A stretch of DNA of 64,000 nucleotides from positions 1,364,001 to 1,428,000 of the forward strand of contig CM024187.1 of NCBI GenBank assembly GCA_013433145.1. Direction: 5' to 3'. The notes beneath the pieces are model-generated. The model did no database searches. It worked only from the letters and a program-made list of their open reading frames with translations, and was not told the origin of the DNA. Of the stretch, positions 1 to 13,418 are shown piece after piece (position 1 is the stretch's first letter; every line of letters begins with the position of its first letter). A program made the translations under genes and the position numbers. This DNA comes from Ascaris suum (Eukaryota > Nematoda > Chromadorea > Rhabditida > Ascarididae).

Positions 1-1942
1 CGTCAGTTTTGATTGTTCAGCAGTTTGTTTTACGCAACCTTGTTAGTTTTTCGGGCTTATATCCATAGTTGTTGTGTTTGCTGAATTCACTCTCCAGAAT
101 GGCCTATGTCTGAGTATTTTATGAGATTTGTTGTACTTTCCGTATCGTTCTCAGTATCCCTTGTAACAAGGGAGCCATAACATATATAAATTCGTAAATT
201 ATCAAATTAGCTGAGGTATTTTTTCGCACTAAATTATGGGTCAATGTGGGGAGCGGAAGGAGGGGAGAAATATAAGATGAGGCCATGAATGTTTCTAAAA
301 GCGTTGTGAGCATTGATTTTGATTTCTTATGTTATTACAGCTGCTAAACGACAAGTCATAGATTCTCCAATAAATAGAGATCAGGCACATCGCATTTTTT
401 TGCAATGAATACTGAGTTGTTGTTGTGGCGTTATGTTCATTCGTTTAACGATCAGGTTGACTCTTTATGCAGTCATGGCTTTAACAATGAGGTTCTGAGA
501 CGGATTCGACCACTTTTTACGTAACTCTGCAAAAGGCATTTAGCTGCTCGTATATTTGAGGAGGAAAGTCTGCCTCGGTGTTGGCCACACTGTTGAAGCT
601 TTTATTTCTAAACATATACCTGTGACAGGATTGTGGCTGATCCACCACAGATGCAAGCGAGCAATGTTTGGGTGCCACGCTCTTCACTTTCTTCAGCACG
701 TTCATGTCATACAAACTCGTTACCGCGTCTCGACACTCATGCTATGCATTCAACACCTCTAAGGTGTCATCTCTATTCTTGTTTCTTTCGTCTATAATTT
801 AAAACGAGGAACGATAGTAATCTCAGAGCAACAGTCTTGTTTTATGAGGGATACTTGGATGAACTAACATCGCAAATGTGGTCTTTGCTAAGCAGTAGAA
901 GACTGTGGCTAGTATTGTTTTAGCAGAGCCAGGTGCTGGACGTGCGAAGAAGATTGGAGCCGCATCCCACTTTCTCGGCATTTGAGTTGCGAAGACCCAT
1001 TCTCTGCATTGGGGTCCCGCCAGTATATGTACGAAATAATTTATGTGCTGTAATGTGCAGTAAGGAGGGAAACGCAGATATCCGTGGCCTTCATAGGAGT
1101 ACTAGTCTGTGGTTTCGTTCATTTTTCTAAAGCGTTACTGGTTATTTTGAACCGTTCATCAAAAAAATAGCGCTTGTTGAACTAAAGTTTCTTCGATATT
1201 TCACCTACTGGATTTTTGCTTGAAAAAAGTCATGCTTGAATATTTCGTGATCCCTAAGAGGTTCTTAGTTTTTCGGCGCTTCCCTTGACTCTCTTTCGTT
1301 TAATGAAAACAGTTTTATTAGTATTCGCCTTTATTATGAGTACATGAGAAGCCTATAAAGGGGAAATCCGGTGGACTTCCCAACTTTCTGTATTTTGTTA
1401 CTCTGCTCGATTGAGTAAGTGCTAAGTCTTGCATATTCAGCTCCGACGTTGCGCGACAGCAAGCAATCTCTGAGCAACAACGGCGACGCCAATATAGGAT
1501 AGCATTAAATTTCTTCAATAAGTAAGTTCGAGATTTGTTTTCAATGCACAAGCTTTTTCTTCGGGTGATCACGAACGTTATTGTTGTTATTAAGAGGCGA
1601 TTGAAGGTTTTCTTTCTTTGCAATTCCATTCGATCTTTGTTGGTTTCTTTTCTTTTATTGTCCTTTTCTTTCCACAATCTCCTATTCACAAATCTTTAGC
1701 GCCTCTTTGATGTGTCCGTCGTTTTAAAATGTAAAGGATTGGAATAGAGAAGTATGATAGGCCTCCATTTTTCTCCATATAATTTTTTTGTGTAGTGAAA
1801 TTAGAGTCATTTTTAATGTCACAGTGACTTGTTGACATTCAGTCCTCAGTATGTACTCTAATTCTCATCGCGCTAAACTTTTTATATTTTTTTCCTGCTT
1901 CTAGTCTTCGATTTTCCGCTTTTCTTCACTCTGCCACACTAG
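1..1942. other. Region upstream of the first recognised ArfGEF exon
   Basis: No exon can be assigned here with confidence. The recognisable ArfGEF exons begin near 1943 with the Sec7 domain, so the N-terminal and IQ-motif exons must lie in this stretch or beyond the left edge. One weak candidate exon is 924-1022 on the + strand: it follows a TTTTAG acceptor, is open in phase 0 and ends at CCA|GTATAT, but its peptide (begins QSQVLDVRRRLEP) matches nothing I know. A 66-codon minus-strand frame at 517-714 is also unassigned. Confidence 0.4.
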
Positions 1943-4900
1943 AATTTTCTTGGAAATGCCGCAGAGAATAATTTAAGGAAGCCTGCTCGAGGTATTCAGT
2001 TCTTATTGAACTGGGGCTTCGTAGAGGAGAATGCGCACGCGGTCGCTAAGTTGCTGATTGGACGGCGAGGATTGAGCAAGCAGATGATCGGCGAATACTT
2101 GGGTCACTTGCACGATCCTTTCCACTCATCTGTTCTCGAGTAAGTCTGAAGGTTGTTACCTTATCGATGTTCCTTCTGAAGTTGCTAAGAACCCTTTCTT
2201 TCACTACGTGAGGGACCTGCAGTCGGCATGCTTCTTCCTTATAGCTCATTCGGATGACGTAGCGCTCGAAGAGTTTTATACGGCGTACCCTTGCTTGCTG
2301 CAGGGAGAGAGAGGAGAGAGGTAGTATGGTAATAATCTTGCCTTTGTTCTTCTCTGAAGGGTTCGGCGATCGCAATCTTGGGAGGAAAAGATTGGGAATA
2401 CATCATAACTCCTTATAGGTACCAGCGGTTGAAAAGATTTTCGAAGATTTCTGTGTATTTCAGAATTTTGTATGCCCATTTGGATGCATGTAAGTGATAG
2501 TAGCTCTGCAGCTGTGAAATTCTACGAGAAGGGAGGAGGACAATACCTCGAGTTCAGTCTCCGAAACTCGTAACATTACAACTCACTGAAGGTGAAGGAA
2601 GAAAAAGATTGGGTTAAATTTGGAAGCAAGTTAAATTTGAGGTAGACTTGTTTGAGATGGCAAATTCAATGGGGGAAAGAGTGTACTTAGTTTAGTGGAG
2701 TTTGTGCGGAGGATCATGCCCTAAGGAAACCAACTTTGAAAGAAGGATGAATGCAACATTTTTATTTTTGAATCAGAATTGAACTTTGAGAGGAGCTATA
2801 AAATGCTAGTGTGAAATTAATGCTGCATAAATTGTATATTATGACTACGTAATGACGCATCGCTAATACTCTGTGGCAGTTTTTCATACATAGTTGAAGA
2901 TTTCTGAGGGATATTTTTATTGTGAGGGATGCGACTGTGTTTTTGAGATAATCCATTCATGATCAACCTCTATTATATGTCACTTGGTCAAGACAGGTTC
3001 TTAAGAAGAGAGATACGTTATGGAATGAATGATGTGATAGTGAGATGATTTAGGTGCTGCAGATATAAGAAAGTGTAATTTGCAGCCATTTTATAAATGA
3101 AATCGATTTACACGGAATGGAGATAGATGTCGCTCTTCGTCATACGCTGACGTTCTTTCGTCTACCTGGAGAGGCGCAAAAAATTGAGCGCATCGTCCAG
3201 GTAGCATTTGCTCATTTACTCTTTTTTGTGGGTAATCATTCTGGTGAATGTGAAAGTAAATTTTTGGAATAGTAAGCTCGGTGTGACGAAACTTTCCATT
3301 GTTGTGCTGCTAGATTGTTTTGCTACGTAAGCATGACGTGAAGTCTAACCTATTTTCCTAAGTCTTCATTCGCTCTTCCCATTGCCAAGAATTCGAACCT
3401 CCATCTTCTTGGATGGATATTTGCCTGGGAAGGTTTGCAGTTACCTGGAAGAAAGTTTGTATAACAAGAAGTAATAATATCAAAGAGGATTATAAAATGA
3501 GCGCTCACGTACGTTCATCTTCTTACAATTCATGATTATGGATGTCAAATTCTGCTATGAAATTATTTGTTTTTTTATTCGAATCCAACAACCAAATTTC
3601 CTCACCGAAAATCTCTTAGAAAAATTTCACTATAGTATCTTAAGTGAAGTCGGCCTTACCTAATTGACGTTGGCATAACCGTGCTGTTTTACATTTTCGC
3701 GGTATTAATTGATAAAATGTGACCTCATATTCTTTTGCCAATTTGGCTAGTGTTTTTTTCCTTGAGTACTTCGGTTTTCTGGACTTCAACATCTTCTGTT
3801 TAGGTGTTTGCGCGCCGGTACATTGAGTGTAATCCGGAGCGCGCCGCTTCGTTTCACGGTGCAGACACGGTGTTTGTGCTCGCATTTGCGATTATAATGT
3901 TGAACACGGATCTCCACTCTCCAAATATCAAGCCGTCCAGGAAAATGAAGCTTGAGGATTTTATCAGAAATCTTCGAGGCATCGATGCCGGCTTTAACAT
4001 CGATCGGTTCGTTGTACGTTGATGCGTTTGCAAAATCAGTTAACTAAGCTCGAGTGCGGTTATGGAGGCTTATAGAAGCGCTTTATCTCGCGTGGCTGTT
4101 ATGCCTCGATGCAGATTGCAATTATTTGTCAGTGCATCATTGTTTTACTATTGTCGGAAACCGAGTATACCAGAAACTATTTCTTTTGTTTCTTCCTTTA
4201 TTTCGTGGAAAGGTTTCTTCGATTGACAGGAATTGTTCATGTTTGTTTCCTTTTTTAAAAGCCCAAGCAACTAATGACCAGTTTGCTGTGTTGTTGCCTC
4301 AATTGTGGCTATATTCTGGTGTTGTTTTCTACGATATGTGAAGTGATTTTATTTCAAAAATAGATGTATCTTGGCGTCGAAATCGATTTACCACATACGA
4401 AAGAAAATGTTGTCTAAAACTCGGGGATCGAGCTGTTCTAAAGTTGATCAAGAGGTGATTTATTCCTCGAGTTGTTTAGTTGCACGAGATTCAATTCCTC
4501 CAGGTCCTTACTGACGGGGATTTACGAGAGAATCCGTGAGCACGAGTTCCGCTCCGGCTCAGATCACGTAACGCAAGTGATGAAAGTCGATCAGAGCATT
4601 GTCGGCAAGGATAAACCGGTGAATTAAATTATTTGAACTTGATTTCTTATGCACATTTTGAGTACATTTTTTCTCCTCTGTCTCTTCTCTCTCCTCGTTC
4701 CCTTTCCATTCTCTCTCCTCTCTCTCTTAGTAGCAAGTATATACTTTGTTGCGGTGAGCCGTCCTGAATTTTCCGTAGCGGAGCATGATGGTGCGAAATT
4801 TGAAGAGAAATATAAAGGTTTTGAAGAGATTTGATTAGGTTTTTGCGTCACGCCATTTTTTTCGTGCCGATTGGCTTTTATTAAATCTTGAAAAACGTCG

Positions 4901-7900
4901 TCTTAGAAATGGCATTTCGGGCCGCAAGAATGTCGGAGACTTCTCAACACATAAGGGATCAAAAATTATTGCGCAAGGATTTTTGTCCCCCTATGTGTTG
5001 GTTATTAGTTGATAAGCTGTTAGCCAGAAGCAGAGTAGTCATTCTTCCGCCTTCCTACCCAACCTTTATCCATTTGTTTCACTCGAAGAAATCGAAAATA
5101 GAGCTGACTGTCTTACCAGCAGGCTGTTTCCCTAGTTGCATCACAAGCACTTGTACGCATCTTACAGCTCTCTAATTACGAAAGGAGAACGAGGATCTTC
5201 AGTGGCTCCAGGTATTTACATCCGGCTGCTAGAGTCGAAATGAGCACCTGGATTGTTAAGAATGTTACACTCACAGCGTGGGACATTGGAGAGTCGTAGG
5301 GGAGAGTCTATTCATATGTCGTTTCTACGCTGATAAGAGAAGCTGATCGGATTTGCGGGAAGCATCTATGAAGAAATCTGGATGGAATTTTGAGAGATTA
5401 GAGTGGTGGGCCTGTCGTTCAACTTTGTTAAGCAAGTATGGGAATAATATTTCTGTGACTGAATAGATGAAACATCTTATGGAATTGTCATTAATAGGGC
5501 TTTAAAAAGATATTTTTCGTAGATTATTTTATAGGCTGATAATCGTGTGAATACATCCGGCTCTTTTTTATTGCACTGAATTAGATCCACTTCCCCAGAG
5601 ACATTTAATGTTTTTGGATGGGTGGGGGGGGGGGGAGGATTGTTTTTCCTTCATCTTTTGATATACTTTTGATATTTTGTCTTTTTCGACAGCTATAGTT
5701 TTACTATATCGTTAGTGATTGTGCTTAAAATTTTTGAATTTTCATGTTAAACTTTACAGCTCTATATTTTGTTTTGTTTTGTTTTGTTTTGTTTTTATAG
5801 CTTCAAGTTTTGAAACTCTTTTCCGTCGACGTTATTTTCTCGCTGAATTATGTTATCACTCAAGTGGGAGTTTTCGTTTCAGAAGCTCGTCGAACCGCAG
5901 CGTCGCCTTGTTTGCTATTGCCGTTTGAACCAAATAATGGACCGAACGAAACGGCAAGCACCGAACGCTCATCAGCGAGAAGTGTTCTTATTCAACGATA
6001 TGATGCTCGTATGTCAGTTACCTTATTCGAGTTTATTTCGTTCTTTTTTAAATTTATATCATTTTCCTAAACCACTTCTGTATTATTTATTATTATTCGA
6101 ATTTTCTGCTGAACAAGTTCTCTTGGAAAAAATGAATCTATAGGTAGGCTGTTTCGTTGAAATTTTATCAATAGCTCATCTTTGCCTTTATGAATTCATC
6201 TTTAAACTCTTCTCACCAAAATATGCTCGTCCTAAGTGATGATCTTATTTGTTTATGTGGTGACCTCACTCCCTTCCAATTTTTTCTGAGTTGCTTTCGA
6301 GGGAGGGAAAGGACTAGAGAAGTTGGCTTTTATTCATTATCTATTTCCTGCATATCACGAAGATGCTGGCATTTAGAAGTGAACGTTTCAGCTGAATGTA
6401 CGGTTATTGTTTGCGTTAGTTGTGCGTATATTAAGCTAGCTGATATTCTGACCTCGCAATAGATGAACGTTGTTGCTTTGTTCGTCGTAGATTTGGATTC
6501 AATGCGGTCGCAACCTGTCATCGTCATGAGCATGATTGTCTTTAACGCAGATTTGTTTGCTCCTATATTTGCGATGAGAGTTAATTGAAATTTTATAACG
6601 CCGATCGTTTAGATGATTTACAAAGTAGTATTCAGTAAAGGAGGGATAACAGTACACATGTGTTAATTTGCATTTATTATTTTGCATTGCTTAGGTGGCG
6701 AAAATTGTATCGAAGAAGAAGACGTGTTCGCAGTACACTCTTCGTATGTGGACCCCATTAATAGGAATGCGAGTCCGTGTATTCGAGACAAACTTTTATC
6801 ATTTCGGCGTATCGATCGTCTGCCAAGATGATCAGGAAATATTACTGAACGCTAAGAATGATGAAGATAGGTAAGTTAATATTGAATTGAAGCCGATGCA
6901 TATTTGTCTTCTGGTGGTTAGCGCACCTATGAGTGCTATGGAGGAGATTAGAGGTTTTTCCAACTCCTTCTATCATCCGCTCGAGTTGAGTGTTTTTTTT
7001 TTTTTTTTTTTGGGGGGTGTGGGTAATTTGTTCCAATTCAGCCACTTTCAAACATTCACACTTGCATTTGATTTCTAAGTTATAGGATACTGAATTTATT
7101 TAGTTGCTTGTTCTAAGTCTTATCTCTCCGCGTTCATCTTTTTCTCGCCTTACTTCAAAAGTATGAGCACGTCACCACGCGGTGGTATTTGTTTATACCA
7201 CTATTTAACGCGTAGAGATGAATTTTGGATGAGAGAGAAAGAGAGGGAAAGATAGATAGAGAGAGAGAGTACAAAAGTATAAGATTGGCTTATTGTGATA
7301 TATCTTGTTCAGTAGAAATCGCCCCATTAATTTAATGTCGAGAAAAATTGTGCATTACCTTCTTTCATCCTCAGTGTACTTACTCCTTTTGGGATAAGCC
7401 TATCACAAAGATACCTATTCCATAGGTGGGAAAGGGGGGGGGGCGAGGAGGAGAAATGTGTGAAAGAATTTTAGGCAATGGTTGTTTGATTACACATAGC
7501 TAATCTTCTTCATTATTTACCATTTCCTCATTAAAAAGTTACAATTTATAACAGCGTGTTGCACTACTACGTATCGCACTATAGCAGCGCATTTTTTTCA
7601 TTATTTTGCGCAAAAAGTTGGGGTGCGCTAATTAAGAGAGACAGGAAAGAAGATGATCTCCTCTTAGTGGATCACTTTTGTGCTCCGAAATAGTTACGTT
7701 TATGGTTGGAGCTTTGCGCGCAAAATAGGGTACATTGTGAGAGGAGAGGTTATTTCTTTATCACAGAGTGAAGTTTTGGTGTGATCATCGATGCGAAGTG
7801 GGGTAAACCTCTTACTGCTAAATACAGCAGTTTTTGTGAGATGGATTATTTCGGAGTGGGAAAAACGCTTAACTGTTATGTAGATCGAAGCATTTTCCAG

Positions 7901-8213
7901 ACATCGCTTTGTGGCCGATGTACGAGAATCGATCGCGGAATGTGCCGAAATGGAAGCGATACGAATCGAGTCCGAGTTGGATAAGCACGCTGCTGGTGGC
8001 TTAAGTAGAAGCGAGAGCCAGCGGGATTCCGGACTACCGGACTACGACGGTGCCCCTTTGGGAAACGACGTTAGCAACGGAAGCGGATTGTCGAATGGTG
8101 GTTCAGAACGCTCACGTGGAATCATCCTGCAAACACCTCGTAGACTGTCGTTCAATTCACTCGACAGCGGAGTGGTCGAAGAGGGGGCCGCATGTGAATT
8201 CGTGCCCTCTTGA
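1943..8213 (+). CDS. bris-1: IQSEC/BRAG-family Arf guanine nucleotide exchange factor (Sec7-PH), 5' partial
   Basis: This is an ArfGEF of the IQSEC/BRAG (fly Schizo/Loner, C. elegans bris-1) family, which loads GTP on Arf proteins at the plasma membrane and endosomes. Exons: 1943 (or 1965)-2139, 3086-3200, 3804-4006, 4504-4618, 5883-6008, 6695-6870, 7901-8213; all phases agree and no frameshift is needed. The Sec7 domain spans the first four exons: [12 protein letters not shown] carries the catalytic glutamate (glutamic finger), followed by [12 protein letters not shown] and [15 protein letters not shown]. The PH domain follows ([22 protein letters not shown]), ending in the family helix [20 protein letters not shown]. 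The C-terminus is short and Ser/Gly-rich and ends at TGA 8211-8213. The IQ motif and N-terminus are not seen. The first exon start is ambiguous: CTAG before 1943 has the better pyrimidine tract, while GCAG before 1965 aligns without a gap. The family call is firm; the worm gene name is by orthology only. Confidence 0.92.
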
Positions 8214-11200
8214 GCATTGATAACTAGTTGTGGACTCTAGTACCAATTCATTATTCAGGATCGTCTTATATGAAGTCGTGTAAGATTTTTTGAGGTTTAT
8301 CTACTTCGAGTTTTTGTTGCAAGATTTTTCTTTGAGCGATTTTCCACATCCCCAGCATCTAAGCATATGCGCCGCTGCTTTTTAATTCGGAGCTCCTCAT
8401 GGGAAGGCTTGAGAGCGAAGTCGAATTTCGCTAATGTGCAATTATATCCTTTCGAGACCCGAGCGTAGAATATGAAGCCTTCCTGTCCGAGGTTAGGGTA
8501 TCTGCAAGTTTGTGCAAGAATATCTTCCACCTTGAGCACTATGGGGTCCAAATTCATTCTCGAAATCTTCACTATACTTGCTCGTTAATGTAACGCAAGT
8601 CGGAGGAAACTTCCTTCGCTCGACTGAGAGTATTATTAGAATTTTTTCGATAACTTCATTCCCTATGCATTTCATGAACTATTCAGGTAGGTGCAGAGAT
8701 GCCAAAATCTGATGGAAGTCGTATATTTTATTAATTGACCAGGATCAGCTTATTTTTTTGAGGAACAAAATCATGTGAATAAGTGAAGTTTATTAGAAAA
8801 CCTCAGGGATTTTTACAACGGCTTGTTTGTTCTCAAATGTACCTCTGCTCAGGTATGCAAATGCAATATACGTCGGCAGGTATTGGAGTATGAATTGGCG
8901 ACTGATTTTTAATGCGATGTGTTTGTTTGTCGTCGCACGCCTTCCACGCCTCTCAGGCGTTGTTTGCTGTCTTTCATGTGTTTCCACACCTTAACTACGT
9001 TGTGTGTATTCGCGTTGTTGTTTACGTTTGCACTAGGTGAATAGCGTTCTTTTTTTTTTCTTTTTATTTACTGTCTTCTAATAATGGAATTCTTTTCTAT
9101 GGGAGCATTCGCTCGCTCATTGACTATTTTCTTTCTTTTTCAAAATATTTGTAGAGAACGTTTTGACGTTCAGTTCTTTGAATATGCTCATCGTAATCTA
9201 TGTATCTCTGTTGATTCGACCGCCATAAGAGGGGGGGGGGGGGTGGGGGGTGGGGAGGAGTTAGGGCTCGTAGAAATGTTTCAAGTCGTGAAAAAAGACC
9301 ATCCACTCTCCAATGTTTCATAAAGTTCCCGCATTATTGATATGAGGGATATTGCTGCCGAGGAATCACGAATGCGCAACGGCGAAGATATAGGAGTTGT
9401 ATTGTTGACGTTTCGGCTTCCTTATGATATCATTATAGCTTCCGTCAGGTAATATTCACAAGGAATTCGGCGGCATTCTTATATTGTTTAGTTATGCAAA
9501 TCGAAGCATCTGCGAAAAGAGAGGAGATTTAAGGAAACTAAAGCACGCCAATTCATAGAAATTGATCGGAGGATTCGTTATCGATTTTAGCAAATCGAAA
9601 TGACAACGAAATAAACGCATAAACGCTTATACGTCTAAAAAAAATTTCAATATTTTAATCGCATTCCATTGCGATGATTGAATATAGGATGTTGAAACGT
9701 CAAGAACATAGTTGTTGTTTTTTTTTTTTGTTTTTGAGGGACAATATCATCACATATGCATGACTGATTAGCGTAACAATCTAAATATTACAATTTTTCA
9801 ATTATTTTTATGGAATTTATAAAGGGTTTTAGATTTTTTTTTTTTTGATGTAAGTTTTACGAAAAAGAAGAACGAATTCCATACTCGAATTAAACATTTT
9901 TCCTCAAGAAATATTCCCAGAAAACATTTTTTTTTTTCATTTTCATTATATTCATTTGTTTCTTATCTTGTTATTTTCACCTATGATAGAAATATGAGTT
10001 AGTAGGTAAAAATTTATAGTGTGGGCCAAAGTCGATGAATAGTGAAATCGTTTCTAGTTAAACGTATTGCTTGGAATATTTTCACGAATAATCGTTACGG
10101 GTTGTATTTTGTGCTTATACACGACGACTTATGCGGCATTTTGAGTATTTTATTCTGTTTTGTTGCTTGTGTTATGATTGATTCGTTGATAGATTTTGTG
10201 CGAGAGAAAAAAAAAAAAGAGGATTATCCCACTTTGGATAGAGAGTTTATGAGGACTAGTCGCTTATATACGATGAGGGAAATGAGATAATTCGACAATA
10301 AACTTTCAAATCAATGTGTTAGTCGATTTGAAAGCCTCATTGTTAAGTAGGTTTCTAAATTCGAATGAATTTTTTTTTCATTGAATTGAAAATAACGAAA
10401 GTTCAATATTGTATTTTCTCAAATCTCTATTCATTTAAAATGCTTTCGTTTTTTTTTTTTTTTTTTGAATCCAAAGTGCGTGAATCAAATTACCGACAAC
10501 TATGTGCGCTTACCTTAATTTTCTCTCTGTCTTAAAGGAAAAAAAAAACAACCGCTTGGTTTATAGGAATTTATGAATATTGCATGTATGGGACCGAAGA
10601 TTTATTGGTGCCTGTATTTAGTTCATTCTTGTCATTATTTTATGCATGTATAATTTCGCTGCCATTTTCTCTCTCCATTGTTACGGTTATTTATTTTGAG
10701 TGTTTAACAGCCTCAATGTTATATGTTCATGAGATAATGTGATGTATTGATTATCCTAGAGGGCGGTCATCTTTTAAGGAAATAACTTCAAACACCGATC
10801 GTTTACTGTCGTAAATTAAATTCTGTAGTCATTTCATGCCTATTAGAAGTGCCATTCCCCAATTTTCTATGGATGGTCAGGAAAGGACGATGCTCTTTCC
10901 CATTCACGCGTATAAAGCGATTAAAGTTTAGCTGGTTGGTATTTGTGTCTCGTTTATGATCGTCAATTCGTGCCTATTTTGGATTCTTCTGAAATTCGCT
11001 GGGTATCAAAATGATTTTTGAAACGCATCTTTTTGCTTTTATCGAAAATAGATGATTCGGGCCATCGTTTCAAACATTTTCATAATTGACGCAATCCTAG
11101 GCAGTTTTCCGTTTCGATGAAGCATTTCCGGCTTATTATGTTTCAATTTTCGACATCTTTGTTTCACTTCTCGTTTTAAATTTCCGTCGTTTTTACGAGT

Positions 11201-13403
11201 GAATGATGATCCAATTTATTTTTTTCCTCTACTTTTACATGAGCAATTATTTGTGTTATTTCTTCTATTGTTAGTCCCCCTTAATTAATGCATATTTGAA
11301 ATTCCGAAAGATTTTTGTATGTGGGAAAATGACTGAGGATTAGGTGGCCTCCTCTGTAGGTCACTGAATTTCACTAATCGAACAATGCGATGCGAAGGAG
11401 TTTGAATTGTTTGTTTTCTGTTTTTTTTTTTTCTCGGAATCTTTAAATCGAGATCGAGAGCTTGAGTGAATACTATCACGATCTAAATTTATAGGATATA
11501 AGGGCTGCAGCCTCAGAGTTCTGTGTTGCTCGGCCTCAAGAAATCGAATGATTAAGCGTAAGAGGCGGCATAAGACTTTTACGTTTAATTTTTTTTTTTT
11601 TTTTTTTTTTTAACGAGACATATTTAGGTCCTTCATGTATGGCGTTCATCCGCCTACGTTGCAGCATGACAATGTGCATATCTGGTCACGTTGTATTTTC
11701 ACAATTACCTGAAGAATCGAAATTGGGTATTATTTTATCTGTCGTATCGATTTTCCAGCAGTAATCGCTGTTTATATGCAAATCGAAATTGATTTTTCCC
11801 TTATATGCAAAATAGTTTCCTTTCTTTTCTTTTTCTTTTTCTTTTTTTTTTTTTTCACGTTTCACTTAATCTTTTTGATCATAGTGCAGTGCCTTCGCGA
11901 CTGCAGCTTAAGTTCGATATTTCATTGAGGATGTTTTTTTAGCAGTATTATTTATTATGTAAATAATAATGCATTTTCTACTATTTATTGCTGCAGTGGT
12001 CGTCGTTCATTTGAAATTTACAATCATTGTATCATTACGATTATATTTTCACTATTTATTTATGCTGATAGGGAATCATTTTCAAGCAAATTCAGCCTGA
12101 AAGTCACCTGATAGGAATTAATACTCAGTTACCTGATAGGAATTAAATACTCAAGTCACCTGATAGGAATTAAATACTCAATGGTCCTCCTCGTATAATT
12201 TCCCTTAGAAGAGATTTCTTCCACTTTGTTTCGTTATTAGATAATTTTATTTTTCTTTTAATCTCGTAGATTTCCCGTGAAAATGTCTCTCAATTATTCT
12301 ATGTGTCCATCTTTCGAATGTTGTTAAGTGTTGATGTTTTACTTTAGAGTATTAGATGTGAAGTCAATTGAACCTTCCGATATGATGAGACGTAAAGGAG
12401 AGATTTTCCGTACCACTTTTTCGCTTGTCGTTTTTTGTTTCAGTTTTTTTTTTTTTTGTTTAAAGGTGTTCATTGAAATTCACAAGGGGTGAAGGGGAAG
12501 TGCTTGCTAGCTCTAAAGTTTTTCAATTTTAAAGCCGAATCTCATGTTTCTCTCAGAGATGTTCGAAAGGCTTCTCATAGGGTTTTGTGTTTGCTCTTCA
12601 TTCAATATCGAGCCATACGCAATGTACGCCTTTCGGTCGAATATCTTTGCATTATGCATTCGAATTTAATTCTTCGTTTTTTTTTTTTAATTGTTCGTGC
12701 TAAAAAAAAAAAAAAAAATAAAACGTTGTTTAAGAGTGTTTTCTTCACATCACTTTCAAGCATATGGTTCATCCACCATATGAATAAATATTGCAAAAAT
12801 ACCGATTACGTTGTCATTCAAGCGTTGACCATACATTAGCGGGTAGGGCTAGAATTATAGTCCATCGTAAATTTCCCCTATTTTCTGTAATAATACTACA
12901 AATTGCAGTTACTCCATTCAAGACCTCAAAACCAAAATATTAGGAATTTCACCGTAGTCAACAATGACTTTTCCGTTACTTAATATCACTTGTTTCCGGT
13001 AAAAGCCATCCGATTGCATGAACCGCATCTCTCATGGTATAGTCCACCAATGGTAAGGATCGATATAATCTGCGAAAGTCTTTGTGTCATCGAATGCACT
13101 GATATGATGCGCGGGGAAGTTGTATTCATTTCAGCAATAATGCGAAATGCAACATTCTCACGTGTTTTTGCATTGGTTTTAGTTGCTTTTGAATGATGTA
13201 TCGATACCAGAACTACAATTATCTTGCAACTCTCATACAACTACGACGTGCGTTAATTAGTTGCTCATCTTTGACGCATCTTTAAGCTCTATCATGAAAT
13301 GGGTATGGTGGATCGTGTAGTTGTGAATTCCAACGTCTTTTCGTTGATTGCATTAATTCCTTTGAAGCGGCGATTGATTGTGTACATTGAATGTCTCTTG
13401 CAG
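8214..13403. other. Intergenic region between the ArfGEF and POLR1D-like genes
   Basis: I see no supported gene. The region holds many poly-T and poly-A runs (for example 11590-11610, 10450-10466), a G-rich tract at 9230-9257, and a three-copy 27-bp tandem repeat at 12103-12181. The segments near 9405-9427 and 9687-9712 are inverted, imperfect copies of a TTGACGTTTC-containing sequence, possibly the ends of an old repeat. The 91-codon minus-strand frame at 8297-8572 matches nothing I know. The first few hundred bases are presumably the ArfGEF 3' UTR; an AATAAA appears only near 10297. Confidence 0.5.
12103..12181. repeat. Tandem repeat, three copies of about 27 bp
   Basis: Three head-to-tail copies start at 12103, 12128 and 12155. 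The first copy is 25 bases and the other two are 27. All share the core CACCTGATAGGAATTAA (TACC in copy 2) followed by ATACTCA. Copies 2 and 3 differ at one base, so the expansion looks recent. Confidence 0.9.
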
Positions 13404-13418
13404 CGACATTTTTCTTCT
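13395..13418 (+). promoter_or_regulatory. 3' splice acceptor and 15-nt leader of the POLR1D-like gene
   Basis: TGTCTCTTGCAG ends at 13403, 15 bases before the ATG at 13419. No matching donor or coding exon was recognised upstream. The spacing suits either a trans-spliced leader acceptor or an intron in the 5' UTR. No SL sequence is encoded in the genome at this site, so only a cDNA 5' end can decide. Confidence 0.4.

Noticed and set aside
517..714. Minus-strand frame of 66 codons
   Set aside because: It looks protein-like but has no recognised homologue and no consistent splice context.
2046..2479. Minus-strand frames over the first Sec7 exon
   Set aside because: Shadow frames of a well-supported + strand exon.
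8297..8572. Minus-strand frame of 91 codons just after the ArfGEF stop codon
   Set aside because: No homology, no start or splice context, and it overlaps the expected 3' UTR.
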